Of a stretch of DNA of 64,000 bases, positions 34,660-42,383 are shown one piece after another. Numbering within the stretch: position 1 is the stretch's first letter; every line of letters begins with the position of its first letter. The notes beneath the pieces are model-generated. The model saw nothing but the letters and a program-made list of their open reading frames with translations, ran no database searches and was not told the DNA's origin. Location of the stretch: assembly GCF_013201075.1 (NCBI RefSeq), contig NZ_CP053708.1, positions 3,353,501-3,417,500 on the forward strand, given 5' to 3'. This stretch comes from Lichenicola cladoniae (lineage in GTDB: Bacteria; Pseudomonadota; Alphaproteobacteria; Acetobacterales; Acetobacteraceae). A program made the position numbers and the translations under genes.

Positions 34660-36111
34660 TCAGCCCTGCCCCAGTTCGAGGATGAAGCACGTGCCGGGTT
34701 CCCGGCCCGGCAGCGGTTCCGCAAGCACCAGGCTGCCGCCATGCGCCTCGGCCATCTCGCGGGCGATCGCCAGGCCAAGCCCGGTGCCATCCGGACGGCC
34801 GGTGGCGAACGGCTCGAACAACCGGCCCCGCATCGACGGGTCGATGCCCGGCCCGGTATCGCTGACCGTGAACCGCACATGATCGGAAGTTCGCGTCGCC
34901 GTCAGCATGACCGTTCCATCGGCGGGCGTGTGCCGGAGCGCGTTCGACAGCAGGTTGTCGAGCGCCCGGCCGATCAGTTCGGGATCGAACCGGGCGGTGG
35001 CGTCGTCGCTCCGTATGTCCAGCCGCGGGCCCGCGGACGGAAGATGCAGGGCGACCCGCGCCTGCAGGAACGGTTGCAGCCGGACCTCCTCGACATGCAG
35101 TTCCCGGCGCTGGGTCATCGCCAGGAGCTCGGTGACCAGGCGCTCCACCCGGGCAATCTGCGGCAGGCTGGACTCCAGGGCTCCGCGATGACGCGACCCA
35201 TCGCCGGCCAACGCGTTTTCCGCACGGAGACGCATGGCGCCGATCGGGTTGCGGATTTCGTGCGCCACCCCGGCCGCCACGCGTCCGAGCGCTGCGAGGC
35301 GCTCGGACATCGACGCCCTCGCCGCAAGATCCTGCGCGCGTGCCCGCGCTTCGGAGAGCCGTGTCCCGGCCTCGTTCAATGCCGCCACGATCCGGTCGAG
35401 TTCGCGTTCGCCGGTCGGAGCAAGCTCGGGCAGCGTCTCCAGCGTGTGCGTCGCCAGCGCCGTCTCGATGGCGCGGACATGGCCGCCCCAGGCGGTGGTC
35501 AGCCAGGTCATCCAGGCCGCCACGGCCAGCAGCAGCAGCAGCAGCACGCCGAGACCCAACCGCAAGGTGTCGTAGCCGGCGGTCCGGACGTCGATCATGG
35601 TCCAGGCCGCCAGTCCCGGATACGGCCCCGGCAAAGGGCACGCCGCGATCAGGATCAGCTGGCCATCGACGGTCCGTCGCTGCAGGACGCTCTGCTCGCC
35701 GTCGGTCGCCTGTGCGGCAATGGCGGCGACCAGTTCGCGCCGGCCAGCCGGAAGTGCCTCGGCTTGTGCCGATGCAGCCGCGGTCGGGAACGCCGTCGCC
35801 AGCGATCCGGCGTGGTCGGACCAGATGCCGCCACGAACTCCTTCGTGGCTCGAAAGAGCGGCGATCAGCACCGGCCCGAGCGCCTGGCCGAATTCCGTGC
35901 CCGGCACCGCGCCGGAGCCATCCCAGCCGGTGACGTAGAAGCCGTAGCGGCTGCGGATGGTTTCGCAGGCCTGGGTCACGACCGCCTCCGCCCGCCCGGC
36001 CTGGGCGAGCGTCGACGACCGGTACAGCTGGACCAGGAGCAGGCCGATCGCCACGGAGGCCGCGAGCGTCAGGCCCCACAGGATCCAGAGACGGAAGCGC
36101 AGCGACAGCAT
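34660..36111 (-). CDS. Membrane sensor histidine kinase
   Basis: A 483-residue kinase: a membrane segment at about 8-30, a periplasmic sensor of about 150 residues, a second segment at about 187-205, a HAMP-like linker, then the kinase core. The phosphorylated His is H284 in GVAHEIRNPIGAM, and the ATP-binding lid has DTGPGID and GTGLGLAIAREM. It is followed by the sigma-54 regulator after 2 bp, forming an NtrB/NtrC-like pair with a periplasmic sensor. The signal is not known. Confidence 0.93.
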   Translation of the reverse strand: MLSLRFRLWILWGLTLAASVAIGLLLVQLYRSSTLAQAGRAEAVVTQACETIRSRYGFYVTGWDGSGAVPGTEFGQALGPVLIAALSSHEGVRGGIWSDHAGSLATAFPTAAASAQAEALPAGRRELVAAIAAQATDGEQSVLQRRTVDGQLILIAACPLPGPYPGLAAWTMIDVRTAGYDTLRLGLGVLLLLLLAVAAWMTWLTTAWGGHVRAIETALATHTLETLPELAPTGERELDRIVAALNEAGTRLSEARARAQDLAARASMSERLAALGRVAAGVAHEIRNPIGAMRLRAENALAGDGSRHRGALESSLPQIARVERLVTELLAMTQRRELHVEEVRLQPFLQARVALHLPSAGPRLDIRSDDATARFDPELIGRALDNLLSNALRHTPADGTVMLTATRTSDHVRFTVSDTGPGIDPSMRGRLFEPFATGRPDGTGLGLAIAREMAEAHGGSLVLAEPLPGREPGTCFILELGQG

Positions 36112-36133
36112 CAGCTTCGAGTGCGAACGATGA

Positions 36134-36523
36134 TCAGGCCAGGCTGATCAGGACCAGCACGAGCCCGACGACGCTGACCGCCCAGACGATCGTGCGCCAC
36201 GGCACCAGGCCAAGCGCGTAGGTCGGGATATAGATGAGCCGTGCCCAGAAATAGAGGCCGGCGCCCCAGGCGGTCAGGCTGGTGTCGCGGCCGACCATGT
36301 GCGCCAGCAGTACGGCGCCGATGAACAGCGGCAGCGACTCGTAGAAGTTGCCCTGCGCACGATCCATGCGGGCGGCGAGGCCGGTGTAGGCAGGTTGCTT
36401 GTCCTCGCGGTTGCCGGTCGCCCACTGCACGCCGTCCTGGGGGCGCTTCGCCGCTGCAGCGATGGCGACCTGCACGACCGCGAGGACGAGTGTCCAGGCA
36501 AGATAGGACAAGGATGTGGTCAT
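36134..36523 (-). CDS. MAPEG family membrane protein
   Basis: A 129-residue, four-segment inner-membrane protein of the MAPEG family (membrane glutathione S-transferase-like). Typical features are the opening helix LAWTLVLAVVQVAIAAAA, the loop with ARMDRAQGNFYESLP and the segment TAWGAGLYFWARLIYIPTYA. Its stop lies 22 bp upstream of the sensor kinase start, so it may share that transcript. The role is unclear. Confidence 0.88.
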   Translation of the reverse strand: MTTSLSYLAWTLVLAVVQVAIAAAAKRPQDGVQWATGNREDKQPAYTGLAARMDRAQGNFYESLPLFIGAVLLAHMVGRDTSLTAWGAGLYFWARLIYIPTYALGLVPWRTIVWAVSVVGLVLVLISLA

Positions 36524-36626
36524 GGCAGCGGCAACTCCTGTCGGACCCTACCGGGACAGGAATTCCGACGGGCGCCAAGCTTATCGCTGCGCGACCGGAC
36601 CGGTTCGTGGCCGTCTCCAAGATCCG

Positions 36627-37472
36627 TTACGTCACCCCGTGCTGGCGGAACCAGGCGATGGCGCGGTTCCAGCCATCCTCCGCATCGGCGCGGCGATAGC
36701 TCGGGCGGTAATCCGCGTGGAAGCCGTGCGGGGCATCCGGATAGACGACAATATCAACCACCTGGCCCGCTGCCCTGGCGCGGGCCTGCGCCGCCTGGAC
36801 ATCGGACTGCGCGATGCTGGTGTCCTGGCCGCCGTACAGGCCGAGCAGCGGGCATTTGAGGCCGGCTGCCAGATCGAGCGGGCTGCGCGGCTGGATCGGC
36901 GTGTCGTCGGTCTTCACCGGACCGTAGAACGCGACCGCTGCCTTCAGCATCGGGTTGTGTTCGGCATACAGCCAGCTGTCGCGGCCACCACGACAGAAGC
37001 CGACCACGCCCATCCGGTGCAGGTCGCCCTGGTGCTGGCCGGCCCAAGACGCGGTGGCGTCGAGATCGGCGATCACCGTCGCATCCGGCGCCTTGCTGAT
37101 GACGTCGCGGATGATCTGGTGCGGGTCGGTCATGGTCGAGAGGTCGGCCAGCCGCGCATAGAGCTCCGGGGCGACGCCGAGATACCCGAGATGGGCGAGC
37201 CGGCGGCAGATATCCTTGATGTACTCATGGACCCCGAAGATTTCCTCGATCACCAGAACGATCGGGAACGGCCCTGCTCCGGCGGGACGTGCGACATAGG
37301 CCGGGAGGCTGCCGTCCGAGACCGGGATGCGCACTTCGGCAGCGACGATGCCGCTGCTGCCGGTGTGGATCTCCTGTGCCTCGACCCGCGAGACCGCCAG
37401 GGTGAAGCCGGTGATCAGGCTGCTCATGACGAATCCGCGTCGTCCAAGCGGATTGTTTCTCGTGTCGGCCAT
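36627..37472 (-). CDS. Dienelactone hydrolase family protein with Tat signal
   Basis: A 281-residue alpha/beta hydrolase. The N-terminus has a twin-arginine motif in GRRGFVMSS followed by a hydrophobic stretch ending VEAQE, so it is probably exported folded. The dienelactone hydrolase triad is visible: Cys in GFCRGGR, Asp in YGGQDTSI and His in DAPHGFHADYR. The ATG at 37472 is preceded by GGGAGA; the frame is open to 37544 but that part lacks family similarity. The substrate is unknown. It is divergent from the S9 peptidase. Confidence 0.88.
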   Translation of the reverse strand: MADTRNNPLGRRGFVMSSLITGFTLAVSRVEAQEIHTGSSGIVAAEVRIPVSDGSLPAYVARPAGAGPFPIVLVIEEIFGVHEYIKDICRRLAHLGYLGVAPELYARLADLSTMTDPHQIIRDVISKAPDATVIADLDATASWAGQHQGDLHRMGVVGFCRGGRDSWLYAEHNPMLKAAVAFYGPVKTDDTPIQPRSPLDLAAGLKCPLLGLYGGQDTSIAQSDVQAAQARARAAGQVVDIVVYPDAPHGFHADYRPSYRRADAEDGWNRAIAWFRQHGVT

Positions 37473-37621
37473 GACCCGTCTCCCGAACTGTAGCGACCGG
37501 CGTGTCGCCGCACAGATAACCGGACGGATCCGGCGACGGGTCAATGCTCCCGGCGGCCCCGGCTTGCCCGATCGGGCGTGCGACCGTCACACTCCCGGCC
37601 AGCCTATCGCATCGGAGTCCC

Positions 37622-39847
37622 ATGACCGGCTTTTCCAGGCGCCCAGCCGCCCTCCTGCTCGCGGCCGGTTTATCGGCGGCGTCGTCCGCCCAGGCTGCGG
37701 AAGGATGCTTCGAGCAGCTGGCGGCAACGCGCAACGACACGCTCGGCCAGCCGATCCATGCCCGGCCGACACCGGACGGGCGGTCGGTGCTGTTCCTGCG
37801 CAGCGGCCCCCGCGACACCCATCTCCGGCTGTTCCGCGTCGACATGGCCACGCGCACCGAAACCGAGCTGGCCCGTCCGGCCGACGCACCCGAACAGCTT
37901 TCGATCGAGGAGAAGGCGCGTCGCGAGCGTGCGCGGATGACGCTGACCGGCATCACCGATTTCAGCCTGTCGCGCGACGGCGGCACGGTGCTGGCGACCC
38001 AGGCGGACCGGCTGGTGCGAATCCTGCTGCCGGGCGGCCAGAACAGCCCGGTCCCGGGCACCGGCTGGATCGCGCCGCGCCTGTCGCCGGACGGCGGCTT
38101 CGTAGCCGCAGTCAGGAACAACGACCTGCATGTGGTGGACCTGTCCAGCGGCCAGGACCGGCAGATCACCTCGGGCGGGACCGATACGCTGACGCGCGGG
38201 CTTCCAGAATTCGCGGCCTCCGAGGAACTCGACCGCGAGGACGGTACCTGGTGGTCGCCGGACGGGGGCACGCTGCTCTACGAGGAAGCCGACACTTCCG
38301 GCGTCGAGCGCCACTATATCGGCGATCCGGAACATCCGTCGGTCGCACCGGTCGAGTTCCGCTATCCGCGCGCCGGCACCGCGAACGCGCGGGTGCGGCT
38401 CGGGCTGGTTTCGCGTGCGGGCGGCGCCACGCGGTGGGTCGACTGGGACAGCGCGGCGTTCCCCTACCTGGTGCGCGTGGTGTGGCCGCAGCACGGACAG
38501 CTGTCGCTGGTGGTGCTGAACCGGGCACAGACCGAGGAACGGGTGCTGGCGGTCGATCCGGCGACCGGACATGCCACCACTCTGCTCGCCGAGACCGATC
38601 CGGCCTGGGTCAACAGCACGACCGAGCTTGGTCGGAACGGGCTCGCCTTGCCGCACTGGCTGCCTGATGGCACCGGTTTCCTGTGGGCGGCGGAACGCGA
38701 CGGCGCCTGGCGCCTCGAACTGCGCCATGCCGACGGCACGCCCGACCATGCGGTGACCGGGCCGAAAATGCCGTTCCTGTCGCTCGAGGATGTGGATGCG
38801 GACGCCGGGACGGTCACGCTCAAGGCCAACCCGGACCGTCTCGGCTCGGCGCTGTACCGGGTTTCGCTCACGACCGGCGCCGTCGTGCCGGTCGCCGTCG
38901 AGCCCGGCCTGCATGAGGCCGCGTTTGCCGAGGACGCGCATGCGAAGGGTGGGCGCACGATCTTTACCGATGCCGTCGCCGGTGCCGACGGAAGTGCCGC
39001 CACGCTGGTACGGGATGCGGCCGGGCACATCCTGGCCACCCTGCCGAGCCACGCGGAAACACCCGCTTCGATCCCCAGGGTGGAATTCACCCGGGCGGGG
39101 GCACACGCGCTCGATGCCCTGGTGATCCGGCCGGCCGGGTTCAGGACCGGACAGCATTATCCGGTCGTTCTCTCGGTCTATGGCGGACCCGGCTTCAAGA
39201 TGGTGTTCCGCACGCCGCGCCTCTATCTCGAGGACCAGTGCATGGCCGATCGCGGCTTCGTCGTCGTCAGCCTGGACGGGCGCGGCACGCCCGGGCGCGG
39301 CCATGACTGGGAGCGGGCGACCAAGGACAACCTGATCGACCTGCCGCTCACCGACCAGGTCGACGGGGTGAGAGCCCTGGGCAAGCGCTATCCGGAGATG
39401 GACCTGTCGCGGGTCGGGGTGACCGGCTGGTCGTTCGGCGGCTACTTCACGGCGATGGCGACGATCCGCCGGCCCGACCTGTTCAAGGCCGGAGTGGCAG
39501 GCGCGCCGGTTGTCGATTTCGCGGACTACGACACCGCCTATACCGAGCGCTACCTGGGCACGCCGCAGGACGATCCGGCCGGCTACCGGGCCAGCAACGT
39601 GCTCACCTATGCGCCCTCGCTGTCACTTCCGCTGCTGCTGATGCACGGGCTGACCGACGACAACGTCTATTTCGAGAACACGGTGAAGCTCACCCAGGCC
39701 CTGATCGCGGCCGGGCGGCCGTACGACCTGCTGCTGCTGCCCGGCACGCACCTGCTGCCGGATCCGCTGCTGCGGGCCCGGGTATCGGAGGCGCGGGCAG
39801 CGTTCCTGATGGAGAAGCTGAAAAACAACGGTCCCGCGCGGCCCTGA
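37622..39847 (+). CDS. Exported S9 family prolyl peptidase (DPP IV-like)
   Basis: A 741-residue serine peptidase with a signal peptide (core LLLAAGLSAASSAQA). Residues about 30-470 form the beta-propeller, and the rest is the alpha/beta hydrolase domain. The triad is Ser604 in GWSFGGY, Asp679 in LTDDN and His710 in GTHLLP. In dipeptidyl peptidase IV such enzymes remove X-Pro dipeptides; the propeller Glu pair is suggested by EFAASEELDRE. The ATG at 37622 follows GGAG. Its stop codon lies inside a hairpin that probably serves the convergent aldolase. Confidence 0.92.
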   Translation: MTGFSRRPAALLLAAGLSAASSAQAAEGCFEQLAATRNDTLGQPIHARPTPDGRSVLFLRSGPRDTHLRLFRVDMATRTETELARPADAPEQLSIEEKARRERARMTLTGITDFSLSRDGGTVLATQADRLVRILLPGGQNSPVPGTGWIAPRLSPDGGFVAAVRNNDLHVVDLSSGQDRQITSGGTDTLTRGLPEFAASEELDREDGTWWSPDGGTLLYEEADTSGVERHYIGDPEHPSVAPVEFRYPRAGTANARVRLGLVSRAGGATRWVDWDSAAFPYLVRVVWPQHGQLSLVVLNRAQTEERVLAVDPATGHATTLLAETDPAWVNSTTELGRNGLALPHWLPDGTGFLWAAERDGAWRLELRHADGTPDHAVTGPKMPFLSLEDVDADAGTVTLKANPDRLGSALYRVSLTTGAVVPVAVEPGLHEAAFAEDAHAKGGRTIFTDAVAGADGSAATLVRDAAGHILATLPSHAETPASIPRVEFTRAGAHALDALVIRPAGFRTGQHYPVVLSVYGGPGFKMVFRTPRLYLEDQCMADRGFVVVSLDGRGTPGRGHDWERATKDNLIDLPLTDQVDGVRALGKRYPEMDLSRVGVTGWSFGGYFTAMATIRRPDLFKAGVAGAPVVDFADYDTAYTERYLGTPQDDPAGYRASNVLTYAPSLSLPLLLMHGLTDDNVYFENTVKLTQALIAAGRPYDLLLLPGTHLLPDPLLRARVSEARAAFLMEKLKNNGPARP

Positions 39848-39864
39848 CGGGCCGCCGGGACCGT
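39821..39864 (-). terminator. Terminator of the aldolase gene, overlapping the peptidase stop
   Basis: Long arms (ACGGTCCCG/CGGGACCGT outer, CGGCCC/GGGCCG inner) close a 4-base loop at 39845-39848 that holds the peptidase TGA. Read on the minus strand, the stem is followed by GTTGTTTTT, a good U-tract, so it terminates the aldolase transcript. The plus strand lacks a U-tract. Confidence 0.75.
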
Positions 39865-39871
39865 GCCGGGC

Positions 39872-40768
39872 TCAGACCTTGACGGTCGAGGCCTGGTAGA
39901 TCGCCTCGATCGATTTCGCCAGCGCCTCGTTGAACTCCGCGTCGCTCATCGAGTGGGTGAGGTTCTCGGTCAGCGCACGCGAGAAGCTGGCGATCATGCC
40001 GTGGTTCTTCGCGAGGCGCTGACAGGCGTCCGCCTGCGGATAGCCGCCCGACAATGCCACGACGCGGGTGACCCGCTTGTGGCCCATCAGCGGTGCATAG
40101 AGATCCGGAACATCGGGGATGGTCAGCTTGAGCATGACCTTGTAGCCGTCGGGCTGCGCGTCGAGCGCCTTGGTCAGCTCTGCCAGGAGGATGGCTTCGG
40201 CTGCCGCCTTGTCCGCACTCTTGATCGACACTTCCGGCTCGATGATCGGCAGCAGCCCGTGGCCGTCGATCTGTGCCGCGATCTCGAACTGCTGGGCCAC
40301 GATGGCGGCGATGCCCTTCTGCGACGCAAGGTTGATGACCGAGCGCATCTTGGTGCCGAATACCCCGAGCTTTATGGCCCGCTCCAGCAGCGCATCGAGC
40401 CCGGGCATCGGCTTCATCAGGCTGACACCGTCGGCCTCGGCCTCGACGCCCTTGTCCATCTTCAGGAACGGCACGATACCGCAATCGTCCCACAGGAAGC
40501 TCGGCACGGGCTTGCCGTGCGCCTGCCCGTCCATCGTCGCCTCGAACAGGATGGCGGCGATGACCTTGTCGCCGCTGAAGGCCGGCGCGGTCATGATGCG
40601 CACCCGCATCTCGTGCATGAGCTTGAACATCTCGGCATCGCCATTATAGGCGTCGTCCGGGATGCCGTAGAGCCGCAGGGCTCCCGGGGTCGAGCCGCCG
40701 CTCTGGTCGAGAGCCGCGATGAAGCCGCCCTTGCTCGAGACCTGCTCCAGCATCTGGTCGTTCGCCAT
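39872..40768 (-). CDS. Class I fructose-bisphosphate aldolase
   Basis: A 298-residue Schiff-base aldolase of the bacterial class I type, a cytosolic enzyme of glycolysis and gluconeogenesis. Family stretches include FIAALDQSGGSTPGALRLYG, LWDDCGIVPFLKMDKG with a conserved Lys, LLPIIEPEVSIK and KVMLKLTIPD, which supplies a candidate Schiff-base Lys. The ATG at 40768 follows AAGGA; the frame is open to 40807 but the family starts with MANDQML. It is convergent with the peptidase and ends in a terminator. Confidence 0.92.
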   Translation of the reverse strand: MANDQMLEQVSSKGGFIAALDQSGGSTPGALRLYGIPDDAYNGDAEMFKLMHEMRVRIMTAPAFSGDKVIAAILFEATMDGQAHGKPVPSFLWDDCGIVPFLKMDKGVEAEADGVSLMKPMPGLDALLERAIKLGVFGTKMRSVINLASQKGIAAIVAQQFEIAAQIDGHGLLPIIEPEVSIKSADKAAAEAILLAELTKALDAQPDGYKVMLKLTIPDVPDLYAPLMGHKRVTRVVALSGGYPQADACQRLAKNHGMIASFSRALTENLTHSMSDAEFNEALAKSIEAIYQASTVKV

Positions 40769-41164
40769 GATCGTGTTCCTTACCCGCAGCCGAATACGTT
40801 CGGGCAAAGCGCATCCGGCTCTGACCGATTGTTCGCGGGCTAGATTGGCATGGGGCCAGAGAGTGACGCAATCGCCACACCAGACGAGGCCGGGCGTGCC
40901 TGCGGGCTCATGAGCCTCCAGGGACCGGTTCCGGCGCCCTGATCAAGACCACCGGCATAGCACTAGATACGATAACGTAATTTATTGTGCCGCATAGCGA
41001 AACGATGATTTACCTCTCATGAAGCATACGATATCAGCCTTATAGAACGACCGAACCGATCAACTATTGATTGCACCGTCAAAAGACCATCAAACAACAA
41101 GCGGCTCGGTTTCCAATTGCTATTGGCGCTCGCAGCTTCTTATTGTTTTCAGAATCAAGAAACG
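40769..41164. other. Intergenic region between the aldolase and the winged-helix gene
   Basis: About 400 bp without a supportable gene. The part from about 40960 to 41160 is clearly richer in A and T than its surroundings and probably holds the promoters of both divergent genes. No clear hairpin, operator or RNA was found. Confidence 0.5.
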
Positions 41165-41737
41165 ATGTTCATGTCTATTCAGCGGGGGATCCAACGAATG
41201 TTTTTACCTGACCGGACCGAGCAGGCAATGTCGTTGCCTCCCGCTGCAGAGGTCAACATCGAGTTGGCGATCAAATCGGTTGTCAGGGCAAGCGACGATG
41301 AGGCAACGAGCGGCCCGGACAGTACAAGCCGGCGCAGAGACCAGGGCGAGGGCAGGTTTCCGATCAACCCTGCGCAGATCCGCAGAATGCTCCGCGCGCG
41401 AAGCCTGCGACGCAAATCGGACCTTGCGTTCGTGCTGGACTGGCCGTCCTGGGACATGCTTCTCGATCTGATCGCCACGAAACTCGAAGGGCAACACGTT
41501 TCCGTGTCGTCTCTCTGCCTGTCGAGCGGCGCACCGCAGAGTACGGCCCTGCGCAAGCTATCGGTGCTCGAAGGCAACGGCCTGGTGATCCGCTATGTGG
41601 ATGGCAACGATCGCAGACGCATCTGCCTGACCCTGACCGACGAGGCGGTGGCGATCGTTGCGTCCATGGTGCAGGAGGATATGGCCCTGCTCGACCCGCG
41701 CCCCGAAAGCCCGCGGCCGGCCGCAAGAGGCCGCTGA
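41165..41737 (+). CDS. Winged-helix (MarR-like) DNA-binding protein
   Basis: A protein of about 190 residues with an N-terminal extension of about 90 residues and a winged helix: HVSVSSLCLSSGAPQSTALR (recognition helix region), then the wing VIRYVDGNDRRRICLTLTDE. It resembles MarR regulators lacking the usual dimerisation helices. The start is uncertain; ATG codons at 41165, 41171 and 41198 are all possible, and the frame is open from 41117. It follows an AT-rich promoter region and converges on tenA with a 7-bp gap. Target genes are unknown. Confidence 0.7.
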   Translation: MFMSIQRGIQRMFLPDRTEQAMSLPPAAEVNIELAIKSVVRASDDEATSGPDSTSRRRDQGEGRFPINPAQIRRMLRARSLRRKSDLAFVLDWPSWDMLLDLIATKLEGQHVSVSSLCLSSGAPQSTALRKLSVLEGNGLVIRYVDGNDRRRICLTLTDEAVAIVASMVQEDMALLDPRPESPRPAARGR

Positions 41738-41744
41738 ATTCTCG

Positions 41745-42383
41745 CTACGCATAAGCTGCGTCGAGAAACTCCTTTTCGAGCGTAATGGCGCGGCAGAAAA
41801 ACTCGCTGGCGACGTTGGCGGCGCGTGGGCCTACCCGGTCGAGCTCGCTACGCAGGAATGCGACGAACACCCGGAAATCCGGATTGTCATGCAGCGTGAT
41901 CCACTCGTGGTGGACGAAGTTCGGCGGCAATGGCTGTACCGCCTGCGAAGCCCAGTCCAGATAGAGCCATTCGGCGACACACAGGACTGCCAGGACCGCC
42001 GCATAGCTGCCGCTCGCGGCCGCTTCCTGCATGAGATGCTTGAAACCGGCGGTCGGCGCCGCGTCCGGGGCGCCATCGCGTTCCGCTTCGTCCAACTCCA
42101 GCGCTGTGAAGGCGCGAAGGAAGTAGGTGTTCTCCTCGCCGGAGACGAAGCCCGCCGACCGACCGAGCCGCAGTCGGGCCTGTAGGGTATCCGCCGTCGC
42201 CATTGCCGCACCGAGCAGCATGAGAAAGCTGTCGAGAAATCGATGATCCTGGATCAGGTAGCGTGCCATCACCCGGTTGGCGATGGAGCCGTCGCACAAT
42301 TCGCGCACGAAGCGATGCTGCACGGAAGCCGACCACGCCGGCTGGTTCTCGCAGCGCAGCATCTCGCTGAAGGTCTCGCTCAC
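41745..42383 (-). CDS. TenA family protein (thiaminase II-like)
   Basis: A 212-residue all-helical protein of the TenA family, which salvages thiamin pyrimidines. Typical stretches are YLIQDHRFLDSFLMLLGAAM and VLAVLCVAEWLYLDWA. In B. subtilis TenA the catalytic Cys lies two residues before a Trp; here that place is Ala-Glu, so this looks like the TenA_E branch with Glu in the active site. That alignment is by eye. Its start overlaps the stop of the helicase (ATGA), so the two are co-translated. Confidence 0.85.
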   Translation of the reverse strand: MSETFSEMLRCENQPAWSASVQHRFVRELCDGSIANRVMARYLIQDHRFLDSFLMLLGAAMATADTLQARLRLGRSAGFVSGEENTYFLRAFTALELDEAERDGAPDAAPTAGFKHLMQEAAASGSYAAVLAVLCVAEWLYLDWASQAVQPLPPNFVHHEWITLHDNPDFRVFVAFLRSELDRVGPRAANVASEFFCRAITLEKEFLDAAYA

